Source of the DNA: Blumeriella jaapii
Taxonomy: Eukaryota; Ascomycota; Leotiomycetes; Helotiales; Drepanopezizaceae
Length of the DNA: 64,000 nucleotides
Assembly (NCBI GenBank): GCA_009599575.1
Contig: VWND01000067.1
Span: 620,001-684,000, forward strand
Direction: 5' to 3'
This document shows positions 21,760 through 32,525 of the stretch, piece after piece. The position numbers and the translations under genes are program-made. Each line of letters opens with the position of its first letter. Positions within the stretch are counted from its first letter, which is position 1. The notes under the pieces were generated by a model. The model saw nothing but the letters and a program-made list of their open reading frames with translations. It did no database searches and had not been told where the DNA came from.

Positions 21760-22700
21760 GACCGCCGGCTATTAAAGCTTTCGGCGAACGTTAAAATTGG
21801 TCGAAAAAAATATTTTTGGCCTGGTTTACGAAGCGACGTAAAACGTTACGTTAATACGTATAAAAAATGCCAAAAAAGCAAGCTTAGAAAATACCGACCC
21901 TATAACGAATTAGCCTTTTTTTCGACCCTTACGAAATCTTAAAAAAAAATAACCATAAACTTTATTACGAATCTACTTTTTAGCAAAAAACGAAATCGTA
22001 TTTACGATTTTATATTCGTTATAATAAACCGATATACGAAGCTATCGAAATACATATCGATATAAAAAACGATTTCAATCTTAGATTTAACTGAAATATT
22101 TATATAACACGTTTATAAAAATTTTGGCTGCTTTAAAAAAATTATTACAAACAAAAGATTAGTTTTCATTAATAAATTTTAGTTTTAATAATATTTTATC
22201 TACAAATACGACGTCGATTAAGCACCGCTTTTTATTTTTAAATCAATGGCCAAACGAAACGTTAAAATCAAGTTTTAAAATTTTATTTTCGCACGTATTG
22301 CGATTATCGACAAAACGATTAAGCTACAAAGCTTGTTTTAGCCGAATTTACGTATAATAACTCGATATACGCCTTTACGAATTTTATTTTTTTTCGTATA
22401 TTATACGGCTTTTATTTAAAATTTAATAGCAACGTCGAAAGCGACGTCGTAAAAAAAAAAGTACCGTTAGCGGAAAAACGAATTAAAATATTGCAAAAAA
22501 AAAAAAAAATACTTAATAAAAAATTAAAAAAAGCCAACGCGAATTATAAGAAATTTTACGACGCTAAATATAAAAAAACTAAATTTCAAATAAACGATAA
22601 AATATTATTATCGACCAAAAACCTCCGATAGCTGCGACTTTTTCGAAAGCTTTTAAATAAATATTTAAAACCTTTCAAAATCAAGCGAATTATACACGAG
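21760..22700 (+). pseudogene. B integrase with all three catalytic acids lost
   Basis: Zinc-domain remnant YVNTYKKCQKSK (first Cys of the C-x2-C pair is Tyr). Core: TINFITNL where TIDF is expected (Asn codon 21958-21960), ITNKRL where SDRG is expected (Asn codon 22150-22152) and NGQTKR where DGQTER is expected (Lys codon 22257-22259). All three are single G-to-A outcomes. A one-base indel lies between the last two. The C-domain runs to about 22700. Confidence 0.8.
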
Positions 22701-22834
22701 CACGGCCAAGCTTATTAATTCGAGCTCTTTTTTTAATACCGTATTTACGATATTTTCCACGTTTTCCTATTAAAACCTTGGCAAAATCGAAACGATACCG
22801 AGCCGAAAAATAATATAATAAAATTTTAAAAACC

Positions 22835-22990
22835 CGAAAAATACGAAATCAAATTAATATAAGCTTATAAAAATACAAAAAAAGGCCGATATTATTTGGT
22901 GCGATAAAAAGGTTATTTATCAAGCGAAAATTCGTAAAAGCCAGAAAACCATTTTACGAACGCAAAAAAAATTGTAAAAAAATACTTGAA
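22835..22990 (+). pseudogene. B chromodomain, two Trp lost
   Basis: Reads YEIKLI...GRYYLVR-stop-KGY...ENS-stop-KPENHF, matching the chromodomain pattern YLVKWKGY...TWEP with both Trp codons turned into stops. Confidence 0.78.
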
Positions 22991-24230
22991 AAATACGACA
23001 AATAATAGTAACGGAGCAGTAACGAATACGCGTCGTAAAAGCAAAAAAAAAAAACAAAAACACCTAGAAAATTCCAAAATCGCCGCTAAGCTAATTTATT
23101 TTTATTATTATTCCCTTTCTTATCGTTATCGCTATTTTTTTCAAATTTAAAAGCAGCGGCAAGCTAAAAAAAATTAATACCAAACGAATTCGCAAAATAT
23201 TCGATTTATTTTAATTAAAGTTTTTACGATAACCGTAATCGAATTTTAAATTGCAGCCACGATATTTTCGTGGAAATTTAAAATTTAACCCAACTGGTCA
23301 AAGTAAATCCGAGCGACGTTTTCGAAACGTCGGAAAATACGTTTTATATTAGCGTCGTTAAATAAAAGGGCCGGCGCAGCCAAAGCCTCCAAAACAGCAG
23401 CAATCGCCAAACCGGCAAAAACGGACGCAGCAGCAGCAGCGGCAGCGGCAGCTCGAGCCGCGGCGCGATTCGCACGATCTCCGACTATTATAAAAGCCGA
23501 AGCGTCACCCCTTTTTAAACGATTTATATAAGCGTCGTAAATAATAAAATCGATAAAAGTTTTAGCAAAAGCTTTGGCCTCGGCAGCAAAAGAAAAAAAA
23601 GCGGCAGCGACGATAATAGCATCGAAACGATTTATAAAATCGTTAAAATCCGCGAAAAAAATTTGCGCCTCGATAGCGCGTACGGCAAAAACCTGTAGCT
23701 AATTAAAAGCGAATTCGAATAAAAATCTAGAAAATTTACAAAAAAATATTAAATATGCGAAATTTTACAACGGTTGTATTTTACGCTAAAAAGCTCGAAA
23801 ACGCAAAAAAGCAAAAAATCCGTTATAATACCTTCGCGTAAAATCAAACGGGCGCACCGAAAGCAAATAAAAGTCACAAGCATTTTAAAAGTTCGCGGCG
23901 AACGCGGCGAAAAGCAATTAATTAAAATAAAAAAAAGCTGACGAAAAAATGAAAATAAAAAAAAAAAAAAAAAATTAAGCAAAAAAATAACGGCCATTTT
24001 AAAAAAAAAAACTCTTTCAAACGAAAATGCGAACGCTACCGAAAATAAAAAAAACAAAACAGTAAAACAACCATAATTCACGACCGAAAGCAAACGAAAC
24101 AGCTATAATTCACGATCAAAAGCGAAAGAAACTGCACGTTATTTCGAAGGCGTAACGCACGCCATATACAAAAGCATACGCATAAAAAAATCAATCGCCT
24201 TTAGAAACCAAAGGCCTAAAAAAAAAAAAA
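22990..24230 (+). other. B 3' region: Ala/GCN-repeat island and Lys-rich tail
   Basis: After the chromodomain one frame stays basic (NTRRKSKKKKQ). Near 23370-23480 there is a GC-rich island with a run of GCA/GCG codons giving about nine Ala in a row (the same DNA reads as a Gln-rich run in the next frame). Further on (23750-24150) the plus strand is Lys/Asn rich; the 114-codon hydrophobic ORF on the minus strand there is its antisense shadow. Either a C-terminal Pol extension or an untranslated tail. An A-run at 24218-24230 sits where the polypurine tract should be. Confidence 0.45.
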
Positions 24231-24643
24231 TATCAAAAACCAATATCACGTATATAAATCAGATAATTCGCCAAAACCCTCTGCCTTTTACCAATTTTCG
24301 AATAGCATTTTCTGCGAATAGGCCGTAAAGGCCGGATAATATTATAAAAGCTAAAAATAATATTTAAATAAAACACTTTATAAAAATAATTACTAAAAAA
24401 CCAGTTATTAAAATTATATTAAAAAAAATAAAAAAAGGTCGGGATAAAAGCTGAAAAAGCATACTAAATGAAATTCGCCTGGTTTTCTGGGAAATACTCT
24501 TTTCGAGGGCTCCACCCCTCCTTTTGTACTTATACACGCCTTCTATTAGAAATGTAGAAGGTAAAAATCAGTCTGACTATCAACCCAACCTTATCTGAGC
24601 TCTATTGTCTGAACTAGTGTTTCCCTGCCTTTCAATCCTTACA
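24231..24643 (+). repeat. 3' LTR of B
   Basis: Starts TATCAAAAACC and ends CCTTACA. The left 240 bp are heavily AT-shifted, the right 170 bp almost untouched; opposite to the 5' LTR. Confidence 0.93.
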
Positions 24644-24648
24644 ATCCG

Positions 24649-26384
24649 TTAAAAATATTTCCGAAAAAATAAACGATTAATTCGAAAAAAACGAAGCAAT
24701 AAAACTATTTTAATTAATTATTAGCGAACTCGATGAATTTATTACCGGCCGATTTTTCAATTTATTATTTAGCAGCCGATTTACAAAAAAACGATTTAAT
24801 AATTTAGCAATCGAAATCCAATTTTTATTAAAAAAAAAAAAGTATTATACGAAGTTTTACGTAACCGCGAAAAAGCTATAGCTTTCGATTTTACCGAAAT
24901 AAGCCAATTCAGCTTTAACGTTACGTTTTATATCGATATCAAAATCGTATTTTATAAAGCTTGGCAAAAAGACTTTTTCAGTTTTTAAAACTTTTTAAAA
25001 TAAAATAATCGAAATGCTGAAAAAGCGAATTAAATAAAAAATTTTCGAATTTTACTACGGCTTATATAAAAACAAATAATTTATCGTTGCGAAAAAAAAA
25101 AAAAGCATTTACAAATTTATTATCGTAATCGTCGAAATAAATAAAATAACGATACGAAACGCTAACGTGCTATTTAACGTCGATTAATTTTCAAACGAAT
25201 TCGCAAAATTAATAATCGCTTTTTTTTTCGATTTATTTTCCGGCTACGATTATTTGATATTTAATTTACGATTTCGAAATATAACGGCGATTTAAATTTT
25301 AATCGGTTTATTACGTATAACGAAAATATTTATAAAAGCTATTAATTTAATCGCTTAATTTGTAAAAATCGTATATAAAATCCTTATAATTTATATTTCT
25401 GATATTGCTTTTTTTACGTTAACGACGTTAAAATAAAAAATTTCAAATTATATTATAATAATAAAAATTTTTTTTCTGAAATTCGACGCTACATAATAAA
25501 ATATATTTAAAACATCGACAAAATTATAATTTATTTCGAAAAAGCCAAAGTTATTATTGGCCTTCGATTAAAATTCTGCATGCCCGAAATAAATATCGTT
25601 AGTTATATAATTAATAGCGCTGGCCGCTACTTTTAACGAAAGAAAATTAAAAAAATTTGCGAATAAAAAAGGTATAAAAATATTACCGAAGCCAAAGCTT
25701 TTATTAACGTTGTGATTTATTATCGCAATTGAATTAAAAACTTTTTTCAGAAAGCTGTATTTATTTACGCTATAATAAAAAAAAAATCGATTTCGTTTAG
25801 GGAAAAAAGCAAAGCAAAGTTATAAAAGTTTTTAAAAACGATTTTTTATCGGTTTTATCGCTTATGCGAATCGATTATAACTCAAACGCAAAAAAAATCA
25901 TTTTAATTATCGACGCCAGTATTTTCGGTTGAAAAGCTGTATTATAACAAATCGACGAAAATAAAAAACGATATTTTTTACGATTCGAAAGCGGATTATA
26001 AACTTTCGCAAAAGTACGCTACGATACTATCAATCGAAAATATCGAAGCGCTTTTAAAATAATAAAAAAAATAAAAAACGAATTATACGACGTATATTTT
26101 ATTTTAAAAACAAACGCAAAAATTCTTATCGATTAATTAAATAAAAAAATTAATAATTTATTAAAAGCGCTTATTATTAATTAAATAACTTAAATGCGAT
26201 TTATAAACTTCGAAATCAGGCATATTAAAAAAACAATTAATACAGCGGCAAACGGCTTTTTCAAACGAAAACGTTTTTATTCGTTTGATTTCGCTAAATA
26301 AAACGAATAAAATATCGACGAATAAATCGCTAACGAAATCGACTGTTTCGTTATTTACGCTTTAGATTTTATAAAGCCGAAATT
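24649..26384 (+). pseudogene. D1 reverse transcriptase and RNase H
   Basis: Continues D1 pol after B. Block order: ISEKINDQFEK connector, AFDFTEI, then NKITIRNANVLFNVD, DLFSGYDY, a GLLRITKIFIKA segment, the catalytic FYVNDVKIK (Asn-Asp at 25421-25426), KFCMPEINIVSYI, and later RNase H remnants. These are the signatures of the fungal gypsy group with F-x-D-D-V. The first catalytic Asp appears as Asn (G-to-A). Many stops. Collinear with D2 32690-34420 and D3. Confidence 0.85.
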
Positions 26385-26417
26385 ATTCGCGTTACTATTT
26401 CGGCTGGCATCGCGAAT
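26385..26417 (+). repeat. 33 bp insert, D RNase H-IN linker, first copy (D1)
   Basis: ATTCGCG...CGCGAAT, exactly 33 bp; reads F-A-L-L-F-R-L-A-S-R-I in the Pol frame. Its pair is 30 bp downstream. Confidence 0.75.
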
Positions 26418-26447
26418 AAAAAATATTGATTTTCGGGCCGAAAAAGC

Positions 26448-26480
26448 ATTCGCGTTATTATTTCGGCTGGCACCGCGAAT
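26448..26480 (+). repeat. 33 bp insert, D RNase H-IN linker, second copy (D1)
   Basis: ATTCGCG...CGCGAAT, differs from the first copy at three positions; reads F-A-L-L-F-R-L-A-P-R-M. Confidence 0.75.
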
Positions 26481-26499
26481 GGATTTAATCGAAAACGAT

Positions 26500-27830
26500 C
26501 GGAATAAGCCGATTAACGACGAAAATAAATTTTTAATCGAGAATTACGAAACCGAAAACTTTTATTTAATCGTATATTATTTAATTATTTTATTTAAATT
26601 ATTTAACGTGCTAAATTATTAATTTAAATTATTTAAAAACCAAGCTTTCGATTATATTTTAGCCGATAAAAAGTTATATAAAATAAAAAATAATATATAT
26701 TAAAAACGCTTAATAATAAATAATAAAGCCGATAAGTTTTAAATTATAAAAAAAGTTTACGAAAAAATGTTTTATAAAAAAGCTAAAGCTATTTATTATC
26801 GAATTAAAAACGATTTTTAATAAAAAAAATGCTTCGAAAATTGTAAAGCTTTTGTTAAAAGCTGTATTTTTTGCTAAAAACGAAAGCTTGGCCGAAAAGA
26901 AAATTTATTATATCCGATATAGTTTTTTAAAATCTAAAAGAAAATCAATTTCGACGTTATACGCGTATCGATTACCGACCGCGAATATACGTGCTTTGTA
27001 TTCGTTATCGACGATTTGTTTGGATAATTTGAAAAACTTTTCCGAAACGCTATTTTCGAAGTTATAGCGATTTTTTTTTAAAAAAACGTTGTATATCGAT
27101 ACGATTTGTTTAGCAAATTAAACGTCGATAATAAATTCGAAAACAAAAGCGTTGTCGAAATTTTATAAAAAAATACGGCATTTAGCGTATTTAAATTTTA
27201 ATTTACAATTCGAAAAAGAACGGATTCGTGAAACGAAATTATAAAAATATTTTTAACGGCTTTTTAAAAGTTATTCGAAAAGGCTATAAGCGTTAATCGC
27301 GGAAATTTTCGGAAATGCTTTTTGCTATACGTATATGCATATACGCTTTTATTAAAATAATTTTATTTTTTATTTAATACGGCAGAAACGCTCGATTGCT
27401 TTTGGAAACAAAATGGCTTATATAAAACTTTTATAACGTAATTAAAATAAAAACGAAAACAGACTTATTAATAATAAAATTTAAATAGCTAAATTACCGC
27501 GATATGAATATAAGATAAATTAAATAAAAACAAAATATAAAAAAACGGCTAAAAAAGTCTGGGATAAAATCAAGGTTTTAAAAAAAACGCTAATTAAAAA
27601 AAAATCTGATTTTAATTTACGACGTTTAACGCGTTATTAATAAATCGGCCGATATTAAGCTTAATTATAAATGGCTCGGATTTTACAAAATATACGAGGC
27701 CGAATTAAATAAAAGCTATTATAAACTTACGGAATTCGATAAAACAAAACTGAAAAAAACGTTCGCCGCCAACCGGTTAAAACGATTTTACAAAAAAAAC
27801 CAGTAAATTTATTTTTTAAATTTTAATTTA
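26500..27830 (+). pseudogene. D1 integrase with GPY/F end
   Basis: Zinc-domain remnant (CKAFVKSC), core with NFDV and LNVDN blocks, and the third block NGFVKRNYKN where NG-VERGHK is expected (Glu to Lys). The C-terminal segment matches D2: LNYKWLGFYEVYETELNKSYYKF then FAANRLKQFYKKN, i.e. the GPY/F domain. The last part is acidic (SDDDS-like). Integrates the D copy; dead here. Confidence 0.82.
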
Positions 27831-28571
27831 AATAGCGACTTCGATTTTAGCGAATCCGACGATAATTCCGATCAAAACGATTATATTTAAAAAAAAAAAA
27901 TCTTTTGAAAAAGTTTGAAAACAACCGAACGATAATTCCGCTGCTAAAAATACAGTTTAAATCGTAATTTTATTTATAACCGAAAAGAAAAAAAAATGCA
28001 TACAAAATTGTTTATCAACTGTTTTATTATTTTTGTTATTTATTATTTTCCTTTTTATTATATATTATTTTATTATTTTTGTTTTGTTTTATTTATATAC
28101 AGTTTAATTATTTTATTTTATATATATATTTTTTTTTTAAAACTTTTTTTATATTATTTAAGACATTTATTATACTTTTCTTTGTTTGACTTACTTTTGT
28201 TTATTAAAACAAAAGCTTTGTATAAGTTTGAGCCGCATATTTAATACATTTATATTGCTCGTATATTTTACGAAAACTATTTTTTATGCATTTTATTATT
28301 TGCTATTTTCTGTATTATTTATTTTTTTCGTTGTTTTAAACAAATGCTTATTTAAATAATTATAATTTATTAAAAAAACAGCATGCGAATTTCCGTGATT
28401 TTTAAATACAAATATTTTATAATTTCCGTACTTTTTTTTAATTATTTTTTAACAAATATAATATATTTTTTTAATTAACAAATTTATCGATATTATATCG
28501 TTTCTTTAATAAAGCGTTGTTAAATTTGGCAAATTTATTTTGAATTTATTTTGGAACGGAATTATTATACG
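27830..28571 (+). other. AT-rich spacer between D1 integrase and its 3' module
   Basis: Mostly T-rich sequence. The 82-codon ORF at 27996-28244 is Phe/Ile/Tyr/Leu only and reflects base composition. Collinear in D2 up to 36424. No signal recognised. Confidence 0.5.
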
Positions 28572-31500
28572 CAATTTTTCCGAGTTTCAACAAATATATA
28601 ATGTTGCTATTTCAAATTAACAAACAGCTTTTGTAAAAACATTTATAAAACAATTCGAAATAATAATTGAAAACGTTAATAAATTTTTATTCGATTACGA
28701 AAGCTTTATTAAAACTGAATTCGTTCGCAAAAGCTTTAATTACGATAAGTTTCTGCTGAATTACGATAACGCTTCAAAAGCTTTCGCTGAAGCAAAAAAA
28801 GCTCGAAATAATAAAAAGAAAATAACAGACCGAATTTTGCGCTTTTTGCTAAATTAACAAAAAATAATATTTAAAAATACGTTTTTAGCAATGTTACCGG
28901 TATTATTTTATTTCGGCATTTCGCTCGCTTTTTCGAAACTATTACTTTTATTAAAAAAAAAGTTTGGATATTAAACGCTTATATTTTGAAAACGCAAGCT
29001 TTAAAAATTAATAATTTAAAAATCCGCAAATTTATAAGCTTTTTTACAGCTGTTTGCAAACTGGTCGACGACGTTATATAATCGCTAAAAAAATTTTAAT
29101 CGGCTGCGAAACTTTAAATCTGACTTTTTTTTAAAGCAAAAAATTAAGCGTTGCTAAATGCGAATTTTTTATATTAAAAAAAAAACGATATTATTAATTA
29201 CGACGACGAAAAAAACGAAAAAGCTAATATTATTTTCGTTTAATTCGAAAAAACATACGCGGTAGCAATTAATATTTCTAAAGCAGCTAAAACTATTCGG
29301 CGATTTTTATTTTTAATTATCGAAAACGAATTCGAAAACGAAATTAAAAGCGTAATAGCAAACAATCGTTTATTCGAATATAAAAAACTTATTATATTTA
29401 TAAAAACGATTCCGAAAAAAATAAAAACAAAAAACGTAAAAAAGCGCGCCGATATTTTCGAAACTTTTTTATTCGAAAAAAAAAATCATTCGCGTCGTTA
29501 GCAAAAAAAGCATCGCGAATAAAAACAGCCGAAAATCGACGCCGAGCTATAACTTTTAAACTAATTAATAAAAAACGCGACGATTTTATAAAATCAAATT
29601 TAAAAAATTTCGGCATTTCGAAAAAAAAAATTTAAACGATTTTAAATTTGATTTTTCGAAATTAAATACGCAAATATTAAAAACGCTTGCTGCGTTAAAA
29701 AACGTCGTATTATTATCGCTAATATTTTCAATTTTAATAAAAGCATTTAAAATTTCGATTATTATACGATTCGACCGAAAAAGCTTAAAAAAAAATATCG
29801 AAGTTATCGCGAAAAAAATTATACAAAAAGCATAAAATCAGATTATTTTATTTAAAACTTTCGCTTTCGACGATATTACGATTTAAAAATTTTATTTCGA
29901 TACTTTTATATAAAAACCAAATAAATTCGTCAGCTTTTTTTTTTTTATTCCGAACGAAAACTAAATTAAGCTTTTTTCGAAAAACTGCAAATATAATACG
30001 CCGGAACAGATAAAAAAAACTTTTGAAAACGGTAACCCGTTTTTATTCGAGTTTTTTTTCGTTGAAAAACTTCGATTTTTTAATTTCGTTTTTACGAATA
30101 ACGTTAGTACTAAAAAAAACGGTAAGTTTTGCTATTTTTACATACGCTATTACGCGGCGTATTGCGATTTAATTATAAAAAAAATCGACGTTATCGGCTT
30201 TGCTAATCGATTCGCTGTTATTAAAAATTCGGATTACGACGTATTCGAAATTAATTTTAATAATTAATTTATATTCCGACGAAAAACTGCGAAAACTATT
30301 AAAGCGCGTGCTAAAGTTTATTTAAGCTACGCAAATTTTAAAACAAATTTTAAAACTTTTAGCGCGATTATAAAATTCGACTAAAATAAAAAAAAGTAAA
30401 AGCAACGAATATTTTTAAAAGCCGATTTTTTTGGCTTTTCGACCGAAAGTGTATTTTAAAATCTAATTAAATTAAGCTGCGAATTCGTTAATTACGTAAG
30501 GTTTTACAACGGAAAAAACAAACTATTGCTATATTTTATAAAAAAAAAAAATATATATATATAAGCATTATTTCCGACTGGTTAAAATTCAAAAAGCGCT
30601 TATAGCTTTTTTCGCTAATATATTATACAATTTCAATTAGTAAATTTTTAAAATATATTCCGGCTTTTATTTCGCTGTTTTGATTATTCGGAACCTCGGA
30701 AACTGCTGCTTCGTGGCTTATTTTAACGTTCCGATCGTTTTAAATTTCGCTGGTTCCGATTATATTACAATTACAAAATTCGATATCGCCGATTTTTAAA
30801 AAAAAGGAAAAATCGAAAACCTTATCGACGCCATTTTCGATTACTACGTTCTGCTTGTATTCGCATATAATTCGGAAATAATCGAAGCTTATTTGCAATT
30901 ATATTACGACGCCAAGCTAATTAAAACTATTTAAAAAAGCTTAGCTTTTTCGTATTTTAACGCGTTTAAAATAATAGCTTTAATTATTTCATCGGATTAC
31001 GAAACCGAAAGTTACGAAATAAAAAACGCAATAATTTCTGTCAGCTTTTCGACTAAACAAAAAATATTCGTCAGATTTAAAATTTAAAAAACCGACGGCG
31101 CGATGCTAATTTATTCGAATAATTATACGGCGCAAAAGTACAAAAACTATTTCGAAAACGACGCTTCGATAAACAATCTGATATTGTTTATATTGCGACG
31201 AAAATAATTATAATATTTTCGGTAGTTTCGATTGCAAACGATTATTTCCGAATTATTTCGTAAAATAATTTTTTTTACAGACTTCGAAGCTTTTTCGAAA
31301 GCATTCGTCGGTAAACAGCCGTAATCCGACCTATTAGTTTTACGCGAAGCAAAAGCGTTAATCGGTTTTAATTACGACAAACTAATCGATTACTTTTATA
31401 ATTTTAATATAAAACTTTTTAGCGCCTTTTGCAAAGCGTAAAACTATATACACAAGCTAGAATTTATTATTTACGAAAAAAAGTCGTAGAAAGCTTTCGT

Positions 31501-31725
31501 CGCCGCGACGTTTAATAATATTATCGACGAAAAAGCTATTAAAACGTTCGTAGATCAAAACGATATTTCGACTAACGCTTTATTCAGCCATTTTTAAAAA
31601 AGCGAAATAAATAAAATAATTTATACGATAAGCGAAACGCTACTTTTTTACAAAAGCTAATAGCAAAAAGGCCAAAAACGGGTTAAAAAACTAAAAAAGT
31701 ATAGAATTAAAAAGTTCGGTTTTTA
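28572..31725 (+). pseudogene. D1 unidentified 3' ORF (about 1,050 codons)
   Basis: Between integrase and the 3' LTR, one long decayed reading frame can be followed with many stops and a few shifts. Clear stretches: VNKFLFDYESFIKTEFVRKS near 28678; KKRADIFETFLF near 29440; KTAENRRRAITFKLINKKRD near 29525; a segment 29960-30260 ending GFANRFAVIKNSDYDVFEIN; and 30700-31725, including ISVSFSTKQKIFVRFK and LREAKALIGFNYDKLIDYF. I recognise no domain. The same module abuts the D LTR in two minus-strand copies (54244-57409, 60578-64000), so it belongs to family D. Its place is that of env or an extra ORF. No signal peptide or transmembrane pattern was convincing. Confidence 0.6.
29488..29520 (+). repeat. 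33 bp insert in the D1 3' ORF
   Basis: ATTCGCG...CGCGAAT, 33 bp; reads F-A-S-L-A-K-K-A-S-R-I in the frame of the 3' ORF. Homologues at 56554-56584 and 62889-62921. Confidence 0.72.
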
Positions 31726-31832
31726 ATTAATTAGTTTTTAAATCATATAAAATAAATTAAATTGCATTTATTAAAATTATGTTTTTTTTTAATCGTAGTT
31801 AAAAACGATTACGTATATTATTTAAAACAGAA
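31726..31832 (+). other. D1 3' untranslated stretch
   Basis: AT-rich, ends AAAACAGAA directly before the 3' LTR, the likely polypurine tract. Conserved in D5 and D6. Confidence 0.5.
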
Positions 31833-32099
31833 TGTAAAACGGTAATATTTTATATCAATAAAAATTAGTAGTTTTAGCTATAGTTAAGGCATAAACCCTT
31901 TCGAAATCCTCTGCTATTAACTATTTTCAACAGGTATAAAAGCAAAGCACTTCTTTAGATAGTATTATAAGCACGCAGCCCAATTCATATTTTTATTTAT
32001 TTTTCTTTTCCTTTTTTTAATTTCTTTTAGGGATCCCCTAGACTATTTTACCCACCGATATGTGGCCGTATCAGTCTGGTTTTCCTATCTACTTTTACA
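31833..32099 (+). repeat. 3' LTR of D1
   Basis: 267 bp, starts TGTAAAACGG and ends CTACTTTTACA. Heavily changed at the inner (left) end and nearly clean at the outer end. Confidence 0.93.
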
Positions 32100-32492
32100 G
32101 AAGTTAATAAAATTTTGATTATTACCGATAAACGAATAATTTATATTATCGTTAATAAAACATTATTAAATTTATTAAAGTTATACGAAATATAAAAATC
32201 GACGTTGAAAATATTATTATTTATAAAAACTTTTTAATAATAAAAAAATGCTTTTATTTTATTATTTTTAAAATGCTTTGGATTTTGAAAAATTTCGTTA
32301 ATTTTAAATAGATCGAAAACGGCCAGATAAAAGCTTTTTTCTAAAATTAAAACCGATTTTTTTAAAATCAAATTACCGTCGCCGACGATAAGATTTTTTT
32401 AGTCGACGTTTTATTAAAAAACGAATAGCCGGTTTTGGTTTTAAAACAAACGCTAAACTATAACAAAACTTGAAAAATACTCGGTTAAAAGT

Positions 32493-32525
32493 ATTTACGT
32501 CGTTAATTAAAATAGCTACGCGAAA
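32493..32525 (+). repeat. 33 bp insert, D linker position (D2)
   Basis: Decayed: ends ATTTACG / GCGAAA; same place as in D1 and D3. Confidence 0.55.

Larger units (their letters stand above)
10820..24643 (+). mobile_element. Ty3/gypsy chromovirus B, complete copy (holds C2)
   Basis: Full LTR retrotransposon, 13.8 kb as it stands and about 7.4 kb without C2. Both LTRs are 413 bp, and a perfect 5 bp duplication ATCCG flanks it (10815-10819 and 24644-24648). The empty site is seen in D2 near 32695-32700. Gene order: gag with zinc knuckle, PR, RT, RNase H, IN, chromodomain, then a basic 3' region. Strongly mutated inside, lightly at its outer ends. Confidence 0.93.
7008..32099 (+). mobile_element. 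Ty3/gypsy element D, complete copy D1 (holds B and C2)
   Basis: LTR to LTR it spans 25.1 kb, about 11.3 kb once nested element B and its duplication are removed. Both LTRs are 267 bp. It inserted into another D copy: the left flank ends GAAA and the right flank starts GAAG (GAAG in D3), a 4 bp duplication with one RIP-type change. Gene order: gag, PR, linker, RT, RNase H, linker, IN with GPY/F domain, then an unidentified 3' module. RT and Gag resemble a widespread fungal gypsy group whose RT reads FLDDV/FINDV rather than YLDD. All genes are broken. Confidence 0.9.

Noticed and set aside
23749..24093. 114-codon hydrophobic minus-strand ORF
   Set aside because: Antisense of the Lys/Asn-rich B 3' region; poly-A on one strand gives poly-Phe on the other.
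27996..28244. 82-codon ORF rich in Phe, Ile, Leu and Tyr that looks like a membrane protein
   Set aside because: It reflects T-rich sequence in the D spacer; the D2 counterpart is not open and no membrane protein pattern (loops, charges) is present.
28572..31725. The D 3' module as a separate transposon inserted into D1
   Set aside because: It abuts the D LTR at the same point in three copies and has no own ends or duplication, so it is part of D.
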